A stretch of 64,000 bases of DNA from Amycolatopsis albispora. GTDB taxonomy: Bacteria; Actinomycetota; Actinomycetes; Mycobacteriales; Pseudonocardiaceae. This document shows, piece by piece, positions 15,978-24,689 of the stretch. Within the stretch, counting starts at the first letter, position 1. Each line of letters begins with the position of its first letter. The stretch covers positions 5,890,001 to 5,954,000 of the forward strand of contig NZ_CP015163.1 in the NCBI RefSeq assembly GCF_003312875.1, written 5' to 3'. Below the pieces are notes generated by a model. That model saw nothing but the letters and a program-made list of their open reading frames with translations, searched no databases and was not told where the DNA came from. A program made the position numbers and the translations under genes.

Positions 15978-17407
15978 ACCGGAACCGGCCGTGGCAGTGG
16001 CTGTCCGGGCTGCGGCCCCGGCTGCTGGCCGCCTTCGCGCTGGCCACCGTGCTCGGCGCGGCCGCGGCCAGCGGCGCCAGCTACGTCTCCGCCCGCAACA
16101 CCATGCTGGCCACCGCGCAGGACGACTTCATGAACGAGGTCAAGCAGCGGGTGGCGGACACCCTGCCGCAGTTGTCCGTACCACCGGGACAGGCCGATCT
16201 GGACACGCTCGCCAGCCGCGTCGACGGCGCCACCGTGGTGACCTACCAGGGCAGCACCTCGGCCAACCGCGGCATGCCGATCACCGCGGTGCCCGCGCAG
16301 CTGCGCTCGGCGGTCGGCGGCTCGGAGCGCATCCAGTTCCAGCGGGTGGATTCGAGCGGGACGCCGATGTTCTACGTCGGCGTGCCGGTGCTGGGCCCCG
16401 ACGCGACGGGGGTGACGGGCCCCACCGGTATCGAGGTGTACTCGTCTATTTCGCTGGCCGACGAGCAGAACGCCATCGAGGACCTGGCGCGGTGGGCCTG
16501 GCTGACCGTGGCACTGGTACTCCCGCTGGCCGCCGGGCTCGCGCTGCTCGCCGCCCGCGGGGTGCTCCGGCCGGTCCGCCAGCTCAACCTGGCCGCGCGA
16601 CGGCTGGCCGAGGGCAAACTCGACACCCGGCTGCGCGTCCGCGGTTCCGACGAGCTGGCCGAGCTGGTGGCCACCTTCAACGAAACCGCGGTCGCGCTCG
16701 ACCGGACCGTCGGCGAACTTCGGGAGATGGAGGCCGCCGCGCGCCGGTTCGTCGCCGACGTCTCGCACGAGCTGCGCACCCCGCTGACCGCGATGAGCGC
16801 GGTGACCGGGGTGCTGGACGAGGATGCCGGGCAGCTGCCACCGGACACCGCCGTGGCCGCCCGGCTGGTGTCCGCCGAGACCCGCAAGCTCGCGCGGCTG
16901 GTGCAGGACCTGATCGAGATCTCCCGGTTCGACACCAACCGCGCCGACCTGCAGCTCGACCAGTGGGACCTGGCCACCGCGATCACCGACAGCATGGCCG
17001 CGCGTGGCTGGCGCGAAGGCAGCGAACTGGTGCTCGACCTGCCCGAGGGCGTCAGCGCCGTGGTGGACCGGCGGCGGCTGGACGTGATCGTGGCGAACCT
17101 GGTCGGAAACGCGCTGCGTCACGGCGGTCCCCCGGTCGAGGTGACCCTGCGGGGGACCGACACGATGGTGTCGGTGGAGGTGACCGATCGGGGCCCCGGC
17201 ATCGATCCGGCGGTGCTCCCGCACGTGTTCGAGCGGTTCTACAAGGCCGACAGCGCCCGCGCGCGGTCCGACGGCAGCGGGCTCGGGCTGGCCATCGCAC
17301 TGGAGAACGCACGCATGCACGGCGGTGACCTCCAGGCGGAGAACCGGGCCGGCGGCGGCGCGCGGTTCACCCTGCGGCTGCCCCGGTTCCCGGTGGTGCC
17401 GCGATGA
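15974..17407 (+). CDS. membrane sensor histidine kinase (HAMP, HisKA, HATPase)
   Basis: 477 residues. An N-terminal membrane segment (about 15-35), an extracytoplasmic sensor region of about 130 residues, a second membrane segment (about 172-195), a HAMP linker, the phosphoacceptor histidine in FVADVSHELRTPLTAM and an ATP-binding domain with NALRHGG, DRGPGID and GSGLGLAIA are all visible. It phosphorylates the OmpR-type regulator encoded just upstream. Four-base overlaps on both sides mean translational coupling with its regulator and with the lipoprotein, which may act as its sensory partner outside the membrane. Confidence 0.93.
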   Translation: MNRNRPWQWLSGLRPRLLAAFALATVLGAAAASGASYVSARNTMLATAQDDFMNEVKQRVADTLPQLSVPPGQADLDTLASRVDGATVVTYQGSTSANRGMPITAVPAQLRSAVGGSERIQFQRVDSSGTPMFYVGVPVLGPDATGVTGPTGIEVYSSISLADEQNAIEDLARWAWLTVALVLPLAAGLALLAARGVLRPVRQLNLAARRLAEGKLDTRLRVRGSDELAELVATFNETAVALDRTVGELREMEAAARRFVADVSHELRTPLTAMSAVTGVLDEDAGQLPPDTAVAARLVSAETRKLARLVQDLIEISRFDTNRADLQLDQWDLATAITDSMAARGWREGSELVLDLPEGVSAVVDRRRLDVIVANLVGNALRHGGPPVEVTLRGTDTMVSVEVTDRGPGIDPAVLPHVFERFYKADSARARSDGSGLGLAIALENARMHGGDLQAENRAGGGARFTLRLPRFPVVPR

Positions 17408-17856
17408 GGCGCGTGCTCGGGGCCGTCCTGCTGTTGTGCCTGCTCACGGCCTGTGGCGTGCGGCCGACCGACGGTCCCATCCCGGCCGGTCCCGGCCCGG
17501 CGTTCCCGGCGTCGAACCGCGCGGAAATGACCCTCTACTTCCTGCTCGACGACCGCATCTACCCGATCAGCCGGTCGACTCCGGGACTGGCGAGTCCGGA
17601 AAGCGTGCTCACCGCGCTGGTCCGCGGCCCGAACGCCGAAGAGCAGAAACGCGGGCTGTCCACCCACATCCCGACCGGCGGGAAGGTCGCCTTCACCGGC
17701 CAGCTCGCGGTTTCCCTGCCCGTCCCGCTGGAGCAGGTGCCGGAGACCGCGTTCGACCAGCTCAGCTGCACCACGGTGGCCACCGGCCTGTGGGGCGCGC
17801 TGCGGGTCACCGGCACCAACGGCAGCCGCGACCTGTTCGGCTGCCCCGCCGGTTGA
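17404..17856 (+). CDS. GerMN-type lipoprotein associated with the two-component system
   Basis: 150 residues. The N-terminus MRRVLGAVLLLCLLTACGV is a lipoprotein signal with a cysteine at about residue 17. The rest (MTLYFLLDDRIYPISRSTP, ESVLTALVRGPNAEEQKRGLSTHIP) has the pattern of a GerMN/sporulation-type domain as in LpqB and CseA. In Streptomyces CseA damps the CseB/CseC system and LpqB modulates MtrB, so a role in tuning the adjacent kinase is a reasonable inference. It overlaps the kinase by 4 bases. Confidence 0.82.
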   Translation: MRRVLGAVLLLCLLTACGVRPTDGPIPAGPGPAFPASNRAEMTLYFLLDDRIYPISRSTPGLASPESVLTALVRGPNAEEQKRGLSTHIPTGGKVAFTGQLAVSLPVPLEQVPETAFDQLSCTTVATGLWGALRVTGTNGSRDLFGCPAG

Positions 17857-17927
17857 CCGGCGAGCGTGTTCGCCCAGCTCAGACCCCGCAACCGGGTCCC
17901 GGGCGGCGGTCCTGTAGCCTTCTCGGC

Positions 17928-18017
17928 GGAGGATTGGCCGAGCGGCCTAAGGCGCACGATTGGAAATCGTGTTGGGTGTAAAAGCCCTCACGGGTTCGAA
18001 TCCCGTATCCTCCGCCA
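17928..18017 (+). tRNA. tRNA-Ser (anticodon GGA)
   Basis: Acceptor GGAGGAT pairs with ATCCTCC. The D region has GGCCGAGCGGCC. The anticodon stem ACGAT/ATCGT encloses TTGGAAA, giving anticodon GGA. A long variable arm and GGGTTCGAATCCC T arm follow. Discriminator G and encoded CCA end at 18017. It reads UCC and UCU serine codons. Confidence 0.97.
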
Positions 18018-18020
18018 ACC

Positions 18021-18060
18021 AGCGAGGTCCCCGGCAGCGTGCTGCGCCGGGGACCTCGCT
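18021..18060 (+). terminator. strong hairpin terminator after tRNA-Ser
   Basis: AGCGAGGTCCCCGGC (18021-18035) is perfectly complementary to 18046-18060, a 15-bp stem with a 10-base loop, beginning 4 bases after the tRNA CCA. No T-run follows, as usual in this GC range. Confidence 0.85.
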
Positions 18061-18414
18061 GCGTGAGCACGGGCTACCCGTTCGCTGGATTCTCCGTGCC
18101 ACCTCCGGGCCCGCATACTGCTTTGACACTAGTGCCGCCAAGCGTTGGAGCCCGCCGATGAGGCCACGATCTCGCGCTGCCGCACGCTCCCCATTCCGGA
18201 GGCGAAGGGCGCCGACGCTAATACTGGCAGCCGGTCCGGTGCACGGGGGGTTCGGTCCGTCGTTGCCGCGCGCTACCACTAGTGTTTCCGCCGTCTACCG
18301 GCCCCGGACGGCACCTCGTCCGGGGCCTGACCCGTTCGGGGTCGCGGCCGGGCACCCTCGCCGAAGACCGGACGCGACCACGCACCATCGATCGTTCAAG
18401 GAGCCAACAACCCC
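18061..18414. other. leader/promoter region of the FtsK-like operon
   Basis: No gene is supported in these 354 bases. Two CACTAGTG octamers occur about 150 bases apart (near 18128 and 18278). GGCCCCGGACG (18300-18310) and CGTCCGGGGCC (18317-18327) form an 11-bp hairpin about 90 bases before the first ATG. AAGGAG near 18399 serves as ribosome site. The operon promoter probably lies between the octamers and the hairpin. Confidence 0.45.
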
Positions 18415-18675
18415 ATGCCCGGAGTGGATGAGATCCGCGCGGGAATCGCGCTCTCCAAGGAGAAGGCGAACGCCAGCGTCGCCGCACTCCAGCAGGCCGC
18501 GCAGGCCCTCGAAGAAGCCCAGCTCTCGCTGGCGCAGGCGACCTCGGGCAGCAGCCAGCCGGAGGTCGGCCAGGCCCACGGCATGTTCGCCGAAGCACTG
18601 CAGGGCATCACCGGCACGCAGAGCACCATTCAGGCGGCCATTTCGGCCGCCGATTCCTACTCGGCCCGGCTGTAA
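18415..18675 (+). CDS. small helical protein, first gene of the FtsK-like operon
   Basis: 86 residues, not recognised with certainty. Two long predicted helices (about 5-40, rich in A, E, Q, K; and 50-82) are joined by a G/S-rich turn (TSGSSQPEV). The size and helix-turn-helix-hairpin layout recall ESX/WXG100 substrates, but there is no W-x-G motif. It precedes a second small helical protein and an EccC-like ATPase at intervals of 8 and 19 bases, so the genes are co-transcribed. Whether it is a substrate, adaptor or structural partner of the ATPase is unknown. Confidence 0.8.
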   Translation: MPGVDEIRAGIALSKEKANASVAALQQAAQALEEAQLSLAQATSGSSQPEVGQAHGMFAEALQGITGTQSTIQAAISAADSYSARL

Positions 18676-18683
18676 TCGCGCCG

Positions 18684-18929
18684 ATGTCCGTTTCCGAACT
18701 CCACGAACGGCTGACGGCGGTGCGCGCCGCCGCGGCGGACGCGGTGGCGCACCTCGACCGGGCCGGCGAACTGCTCGCCGAGGCGCGCCGCGCGATCGTG
18801 GACCCGCAGGCGCAGGCGGATCCGTGGATCCCGCCGCAGCTGACGCAGGCGGCCGAGCAGCTGGACACGCACAAATCCCGGATCGCCGGGGCCGACGAGG
18901 CGCTGGGCACCTATCTGGCCATGCTGTAG
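18684..18929 (+). CDS. small helical protein, second gene of the FtsK-like operon
   Basis: 81 residues. Again two helices, about 3-38 (SELHERLTAVRAAAADAVAHL) and 52-78, separated by a short loop with the conserved-looking PWIPPQL. It shares size and hairpin shape with the preceding protein but little sequence, which would suit a heterodimer. No W-x-G, no signal peptide and no membrane segment. It starts 8 bases after the previous stop. Confidence 0.8.
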   Translation: MSVSELHERLTAVRAAAADAVAHLDRAGELLAEARRAIVDPQAQADPWIPPQLTQAAEQLDTHKSRIAGADEALGTYLAML

Positions 18930-18948
18930 TCGTAGTCGTGAGGCGGAA

Positions 18949-21708
18949 ATGAGCAAGCGCAGCGAGCAACGCGGACGCGTGACGGCGGCACTGGACCAGC
19001 TCCGCCGTCACCTCGGGCTGGCGCTGGGCGCGGCGGCGAGCGCGCGGGAGACCGCCGAAGCCGACCTGGCCAAGCTCGAGCTGGAACGGATGATCGTGCG
19101 CGCCGGCATCGAGCGGGCGGGCGCCGACGAGGCGATCGCCGAGCGCTCGCGGCAGCCGGGCATGGCCGAGGTGGTCAACTGGCTGCAGACCGTGCGCGGG
19201 CAGTTCTACCAGGACTGGGCCGAAGGGCCGAACACGCTGCGGGAACTGGTGGCCGCCGCGGCCCCGGGACCGGCCGGGCAGCCGCCGGGGCACTGGCTCG
19301 GCCGCGTCGGCACCAATCCCGGCACGTCGGTGCCGGAACTGTGGCGGATCGGCACGTCCACAGTGGACAGCAAGACCACCGGGGTGGCGCAGACCTTCGA
19401 CGTGGCGGTCCCGCTGCTCGACGAGTCGCACCTGTCCATCACCTCCGCGCCGAAGACCAGGGCGACGGTGGACGCGCTGGTGGAGAACCTGCTGATGCGG
19501 GTGCTGTCCACCTTCGAACCGGGCGCGGTCCGGGTGCACCTGTGGGACGTCGGCCAGCTCACCGCGGTGCTGCCGAACCTGTACCCGCTCAGCCGCACCG
19601 GCGCGCTGAACATCTGCGACCCGACCCGCCTGCAGGACCTGCTCGACGAGCTGGCCGGGCACATCCGCCGCATCCACGCGCACACCATGCAGGGCGGGCA
19701 CACCTCGTTGCGGGCCATGCGCCTGGCCACCGGCAAGCGGCTGGAGCCGTGGCGCATCGCGGTGCTGTTCGGCAACGGCGAGGAACTGCAACCGGAACGC
19801 CTGCGCGACCTGCGCCGCGTGGCCAGCGGCGCGTTGTCCGCCGGGATCTCGCTGATCCTGGTGGACGTGCCGACCACGCTCGGCGGTTCGGTGGAGGGCA
19901 TCAGCCTGCTACCGGACGAGCGCAAGGCGATCTGCAGCATGACCGGCTCCGAGCTGGTGGTGACGCTGGACCCGCCGCTGCCGTCCGGCCAGGTCAGCAT
20001 GGCCGCCACCCGGCTCGCCGAGGCCTTGATCCAGAAGCAGGGCGGGCCGCGCTCGTTCGCCGACCTGCTGCCGGAGGAGCTGGGGCAGGAGCGTTCGGCC
20101 CAGGAACTCCGCGCCCCGGTCGGCTTCTACGAGGGCGACCCGGTCGAGGTGGTGATCGGCGACGCCAGCCCGCACGCGCTGATCGGCGGGCCCAGCGGAT
20201 CCGGCAAGACGAACTTCCTCTACGCGCTGCTCGGCAGCCTCGCCGCGCGGTACTCCCCCAGCGAGCTGGCGCTGTACCTGCTCGACTTCAAGGAGGGCGT
20301 GTCCTTCGCCGGGCTCGCGCCGGGCCGCAAGGACTCCAGCTGGCTGCCGCACGCGAAGCTGGTCGGGGTGAACGTCAACACCGACCGCGAGTTCGGCCTC
20401 GCGCTGCTGCGCTTCCTCGCCGACGAGCTGCGGCGGCGGTCGGCCGCGGCCAAGGACCACGAGGTGACCAACCTCGCCGACCTGCGCGAACAGGACCCGA
20501 ACGGGCACTGGCCGCGGATCGTCGCGGTGATCGACGAGTTCCAGTACCTGTTCGCCGGCCGCGACACGGTGACCGCGCAGGCCACCTCGCTGCTGGAGGA
20601 CATCGCGCGGCGCGGCCGGTCGCAGGGCATCCACCTGGTGCTGGCCAGCCAGGACGTGGCCGGGATCGAGGCGTTCTGGGGCAAGCCGGCCATCTTCGAG
20701 CAGTGCACGCTGCGCATCGCGATGCCGAAGGCGCGCCGGGTGCTGGCCGAGACCAACGAGGCGGCCGTCTCCGCGCCGCGCTGGCACGCGGTGATCAACC
20801 ACGATTCCGGGGTGTCGCACGGGAATCAGCTGGCCCACGTGCCGGACGCGTCCACAAAGGACGTATTTCCCAAACTTCAACGCCGGCTGTGGGAGCGCTA
20901 CGCCAGCGGTACCGCCGAGCCGCGGCTGTTCGACGGTGCGATCTCCCCGCTGCTGGAGGAGAACGACGAGTTCAAGCGGCTGGGGCCGAGCACCCGGCCA
21001 CGCACGCTCGTCGGGCAGACCATCGACGTGCAGAACGCGGCACACGGCGTGGAGCTCTCGCCGACACCCGGCCGGAACTTCGCGGTGCTCGGCACGGCGA
21101 TCCGCGAAGCACTGTCCATCATGGACTCCTGCGCGCGGTCGCTGGCCCAGCAGTACACCGAGGGCCAGGTCGAGTTCGTGGTGTGCTGCCTGGTCGAGCG
21201 CTGCCAGCCGTCGGTCGAGGAACTGACCAAGCGACTGGCCGGAGTCGGGCACGAGGTCACCACGGTGGCCCCGGCCGAGTTGTCCGAGAAGCTGGCCGAA
21301 CTGGCCGACGAACTGTCCTCTGTGGACAAGCAACGCGTCCTGCTGCTGTACGGCGCGGAGGCCGCGCTGCCCGCGCTGGAGGCGAAGGCACCCGGGGTGC
21401 TCAAGAGCGGCCTGGACCACTTCCGGGTGCTGCTGAAGCAGGGTCCCGGTGCGGGTTTCCACACGATCGGCTGGTGGCGGGCGATCGCCAGGCTCAAGGA
21501 CACGCTCGGCTTCGCCGGCACCGACGACATCGGGGCGTGGGCGGCGCTGGACGTGCAGGGCAGCGAGCTGAGCCCGTTCTGCGCCGGGCAGGTGGTGCAC
21601 TGGTCACCGCGGCCGGGCCGCGCGTTGTTCTTCGACCGCACCACGCACGCCAGCCCCGAAGTGCTGATTCCCTTCCACCACCCCGATCCCGAGCAGGTGA
21701 GCGGATGA
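18949..21708 (+). CDS. soluble FtsK/SpoIIIE-type (EccC-like) ATPase
   Basis: 919 residues. An N-terminal coiled-coil region (about 1-85) is followed by a first, non-canonical ATPase-like module without Walker A. A full FtsK/SpoIIIE domain comes next, with Walker A GGPSGSGKTNF (about 413-423) and Walker B IVAVIDEFQYLF (about 525-535), then a degenerate third module (about 690-900). This tandem order resembles EccC of type VII secretion, but no membrane segment is seen, so it is probably cytosolic. The ATPase likely moves DNA or protein. Its only neighbours are small helical proteins. ATGA overlaps its stop with the next gene. Confidence 0.88.
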   Translation: MSKRSEQRGRVTAALDQLRRHLGLALGAAASARETAEADLAKLELERMIVRAGIERAGADEAIAERSRQPGMAEVVNWLQTVRGQFYQDWAEGPNTLRELVAAAAPGPAGQPPGHWLGRVGTNPGTSVPELWRIGTSTVDSKTTGVAQTFDVAVPLLDESHLSITSAPKTRATVDALVENLLMRVLSTFEPGAVRVHLWDVGQLTAVLPNLYPLSRTGALNICDPTRLQDLLDELAGHIRRIHAHTMQGGHTSLRAMRLATGKRLEPWRIAVLFGNGEELQPERLRDLRRVASGALSAGISLILVDVPTTLGGSVEGISLLPDERKAICSMTGSELVVTLDPPLPSGQVSMAATRLAEALIQKQGGPRSFADLLPEELGQERSAQELRAPVGFYEGDPVEVVIGDASPHALIGGPSGSGKTNFLYALLGSLAARYSPSELALYLLDFKEGVSFAGLAPGRKDSSWLPHAKLVGVNVNTDREFGLALLRFLADELRRRSAAAKDHEVTNLADLREQDPNGHWPRIVAVIDEFQYLFAGRDTVTAQATSLLEDIARRGRSQGIHLVLASQDVAGIEAFWGKPAIFEQCTLRIAMPKARRVLAETNEAAVSAPRWHAVINHDSGVSHGNQLAHVPDASTKDVFPKLQRRLWERYASGTAEPRLFDGAISPLLEENDEFKRLGPSTRPRTLVGQTIDVQNAAHGVELSPTPGRNFAVLGTAIREALSIMDSCARSLAQQYTEGQVEFVVCCLVERCQPSVEELTKRLAGVGHEVTTVAPAELSEKLAELADELSSVDKQRVLLLYGAEAALPALEAKAPGVLKSGLDHFRVLLKQGPGAGFHTIGWWRAIARLKDTLGFAGTDDIGAWAALDVQGSELSPFCAGQVVHWSPRPGRALFFDRTTHASPEVLIPFHHPDPEQVSG

Positions 21709-22061
21709 GTACGGCGGCCATGCGGTACAAGGAGATCATCGGACTGGCCAGGGGCGCGGAGGAGAACCTGCGCACCTGGGAGCTGGCCAGGGCCGACGAA
21801 CTGGAGCGCGTACTGGCCGACGCGCACGAGGCCGTCGCCGCGGCCAGGGAACGCGAGGCGCAGACCATCGAACGTGTCAACCGCTGGTGGCGCATGGCCG
21901 ACGACAACGTCTCGCGGCTGTCCTGGCTGGAAGCCGGTGACGGGCCGGAGCCGAACCCGTCGGCACGCGGCGCGTACCTCGACCGTTACCTGGAAGAGGT
22001 CCGCGCCGCGTACCAGGACCTGGTGCAGGCGATCCTGAAACTCGGCTGGCGCGCCCGCTAG
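21705..22061 (+). CDS. coiled-coil protein, last gene of the FtsK-like operon
   Basis: 118 residues. A long charged helix (about 5-70, including ENLRTWELARADELERVLADAHEAV and ERVNRWWRMADDNV) is followed by a linker with GPEPNPSARG and a short C-terminal helix. Not recognised. The ATGA overlap with the ATPase gene points to equimolar synthesis and probable complex formation. Its stop codon lies inside a CTAG shared with the stop of the convergent nuclease gene. Confidence 0.8.
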   Translation: MSTAAMRYKEIIGLARGAEENLRTWELARADELERVLADAHEAVAAAREREAQTIERVNRWWRMADDNVSRLSWLEAGDGPEPNPSARGAYLDRYLEEVRAAYQDLVQAILKLGWRAR

Positions 22062-24526
22062 GGCCGGTGCGCGAGCAGCTGCTCGAGCCAGTCGAGCAGG
22101 TCGGAAAGGCCGTCCTGCACGGCGTTCCCGCTGCCCGGCCGGAACCGCACCACCTGCGGGTCGTGGTCGCTGGCCTGCTCGGCGAACTCGGCGTTGATGT
22201 GCACCACGTCGTAGTCCACGCCCCGCGGCGCCCGCGACGTCAGGATGTGGTCCAGCACCTGCGAGTTGCCCTCGAACACGTAGCTGTACCGCTCGTTCTC
22301 GGGCAGCGTGTCGATCAGCGCCTCGAGCGCACCGCCGTCGGTCAGCGTCCGCACGGCCGGCGAGAACGGGTAGTCGTTCAGGTCACCGGCGACCACCACG
22401 TTCGCGTTGCGGTCCGCCGCCAGCAGCTGGTCGACAAAGCCACGCAACACCTGCGCCTGCTGCAGCCGCTGGGTCTCCGAGGTCCGCGCAGGCGGCTGGA
22501 ACCGGCCGTGCGTCGGCTGGTCCCCGCCCTTGGAGGCGAAGTGGTTGGCCACCACAAAAACCTTGCGGCCCTGGAAGCTGAACTCACCGGCGAGCGGCTT
22601 GCGGCTGTTCTCCCAGGCCGCGTTGGCCGGGTCGACGCGTCCGGGTGAGACGGTCAGCTTGGCCTTGCCGCGCTCCTTCTCCACCCCGACCGGGGTGGTC
22701 GCGTCGCCACCCGGGCGGTCCACAAAGGACACCCGCGCCGGGTTGAACAGGAAGCCGACGCGGATGTTGCCGCCCGGCTCACCACCGTCGCGCACGTCCT
22801 GCGGGTCGATCTGGCGCCACTCGTATCGCGGGCCGCCCTTCGCCGCGATGGCGTCGGTGAACCGCTTGAGCGTCTGGTCGGCGGCGACCACGCCGTCGCC
22901 CTCTGCTTCGGCGCCGTTGTTGTCCTGGATCTCCTCCAGCGTCGCGATGTCCGGCGACGCCAGGTGCTTCACCACCCCGTCGGCGAGCGCGTCGAACTTC
23001 GACTGCTCGTCGACCGCGGACAGGTTCTCCACGTTGTAGGTGGCCACGGCCAGCTCGCCGGTGCGCTGCTTGCGCGTGGTCTCGCGGACCAGGCCGTTGT
23101 CCTTGACCTCACCGAGCACGCTGGCGAACAGCGTGTAACCGCCGAAGCTGTCGTACTCCACCGGGCCCGAGGTCAGGCCGGTCAGCACGTCACCGGTGTT
23201 GGCCCGCGGGAACGGGCGCTCGGCGAACGGGATCAGCGATTCGACCTTGAGCAGGCCGGTGTTCGGCCGGTCGTAGCCGAGATAGGCGCTGCCACCGCGG
23301 GCGGTCGCGTTCTCCTGCGGCTTCGTGGTCACGTACAGCTCGTTGTACTGCGTGCTGCGGCTGACGATCCGCGCGTCCGAGACCTGCACGATCTCGCTTT
23401 CGTGGGCTTCCCAGAAGTCCAGCGAGTACTTGGCGGGTTCCAGGTCGAGGCCTTCGATGGTGCCGCCCGGCTGCGCGACCAGCGCGTCCGGCACGGTTTC
23501 CGGCCCGGCGACGGTCGGCGCGGGCAGCTCGTTGCCGCTCGACGTGACCGTCCACTGTGCACTGGTCAGCTCGGTCAGCGACTGGTAGTTCGAGCTGGCC
23601 GGGTTGTCCGGGTAGAACTCCTTGACCGTGCCCGACGCGGTCACCGCGTCACCCACCTTGACCGACGGCGTGGTGCTGCCGGTGAACACGAAGAGGCCCT
23701 CGCTGGTGCGCGGGTCGTCGTCGGGAGCCGGGTCGGTCAGCCAGAAACCGCGGGCGCTGCCGAAGGTGCGCAGGGCGGTGACCACCCCGGTGAGGTCCTT
23801 GACCCGCTTGCCGTCGAACGGCGACAGGCGCTTGGTGCCCTGGATTTCGTGGATGCGCGCGGGCACCCCGGGTTCGGCGCCGCCGGGGGTCTCGCCCTTG
23901 CTGTTCACCGGGGTCGGCTCGCCGGTGGCGAAGTCGGCCGCGTTGTTGTCGGTGTCGGCCAGCGTCGCGCGCGCGGACGAGGTGGTGTTCGCGGTCGCCG
24001 CGGCGGCGGTGCCCTCGCGGACCACGGCCGAGCCGTAGCCGACGAGATCGCGGATGCGCGGGTCGGCGGCGCAGTCGGCGGCCGTGCGGCAGGTCAGCCG
24101 CTCGGTGCCGGTGACCAGCGCGACCGTGCCCGCGGTGGCGGACAGCGCGATGGTGCCGGTGGCGTCCGCCGTCGGCAGCTGCGTGGTGCCGCCGGCGCCA
24201 CTGGCCTCGGCGACCAGGTACCGGCCGCCGGGCTGGAGGCTGCCGGCGAGCGGGGTGACCTGCCACTGGCTGGACGGGCTCGCCGACGCGGGCAGGTACT
24301 GCACGCTCCAGCCGTCCAGCGCGACCGCGCCACCGGCGGTGGCCAGCTCGATGAAGTCCGTGGTCAGCGAGGCGCCGGAATTGCCGCCGCCTCCGTAGAC
24401 CTCGGCAATCACCGCGTCCGGGCTCGGCGCGGCCAGCGCCGCGGGGGCGAGCGTTACGGCAAGGGAGACGGCCACCGCACCGGCGATGGTGGCCGGCCCG
24501 GTTCGTCTGCGTCGGAGCGAGGTCAC
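22058..24526 (-). CDS. secreted endonuclease/exonuclease/phosphatase family protein with lamin-tail domain
   Basis: 822 residues from GTG 24526, preferred because GAGAGGA lies about 7 bases upstream and the next residues (VTSLRRRRTGPATIAGAVAVSL) begin a signal peptide. A lamin-tail-like domain comes first (DAVIAEVYGGGGNSGASLTTDFIEL), then an OB-type region (about 230-470), then the EEP domain with VATYNVENL, TLEEIQDN, VVANHFASKGGD, VVAGDLNDYPFS and ASDHDPQV. Relatives such as NucH/ExeM are exported DNases. It probably degrades external DNA or phosphoesters. Its stop overlaps that of the convergent operon. Confidence 0.9.
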   Translation of the reverse strand: MTSLRRRRTGPATIAGAVAVSLAVTLAPAALAAPSPDAVIAEVYGGGGNSGASLTTDFIELATAGGAVALDGWSVQYLPASASPSSQWQVTPLAGSLQPGGRYLVAEASGAGGTTQLPTADATGTIALSATAGTVALVTGTERLTCRTAADCAADPRIRDLVGYGSAVVREGTAAAATANTTSSARATLADTDNNAADFATGEPTPVNSKGETPGGAEPGVPARIHEIQGTKRLSPFDGKRVKDLTGVVTALRTFGSARGFWLTDPAPDDDPRTSEGLFVFTGSTTPSVKVGDAVTASGTVKEFYPDNPASSNYQSLTELTSAQWTVTSSGNELPAPTVAGPETVPDALVAQPGGTIEGLDLEPAKYSLDFWEAHESEIVQVSDARIVSRSTQYNELYVTTKPQENATARGGSAYLGYDRPNTGLLKVESLIPFAERPFPRANTGDVLTGLTSGPVEYDSFGGYTLFASVLGEVKDNGLVRETTRKQRTGELAVATYNVENLSAVDEQSKFDALADGVVKHLASPDIATLEEIQDNNGAEAEGDGVVAADQTLKRFTDAIAAKGGPRYEWRQIDPQDVRDGGEPGGNIRVGFLFNPARVSFVDRPGGDATTPVGVEKERGKAKLTVSPGRVDPANAAWENSRKPLAGEFSFQGRKVFVVANHFASKGGDQPTHGRFQPPARTSETQRLQQAQVLRGFVDQLLAADRNANVVVAGDLNDYPFSPAVRTLTDGGALEALIDTLPENERYSYVFEGNSQVLDHILTSRAPRGVDYDVVHINAEFAEQASDHDPQVVRFRPGSGNAVQDGLSDLLDWLEQLLAHRP

Positions 24527-24689
24527 CCGCAGTCCTCTCGTTCGGTAAGTACCGGAGGCATCCTTACCCAGACGGGTGAACGAGGGAAGACGTATGCGCA
24601 ACGGTTACCGCCGTGCGCACGAAGACGGGCACCGGGGTTTCCGGTGCCCGCCTTCGCTGGTGCGTCGAGGAAGTACTGCTGGGTGGTGC

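Noticed and set aside
17404..17856. Lipoprotein as LpqB
   Set aside because: LpqB is about 580 residues with a beta-propeller; this protein has only a GerMN-like part and its neighbours are not MtrA/MtrB by overall pattern.
15306..17856. Certain assignment as the Cse envelope-stress system
   Set aside because: The gene types match but order differs and sigE is missing, so only the looser description is kept.
17928..18060. tRNA-Ser as an integration site of a mobile island ending near 22 kb
   Set aside because: I found no duplicated tRNA 3' end downstream, no integrase gene, and the flanking genes look like ordinary chromosome.
18415..18929. The two small helical proteins as WXG100/ESX substrates
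   Set aside because: Neither has W-x-G or the YxxxD/E tail signal, and no eccB, eccD, eccE or mycosin gene is near. Only the size and hairpin shape are similar.
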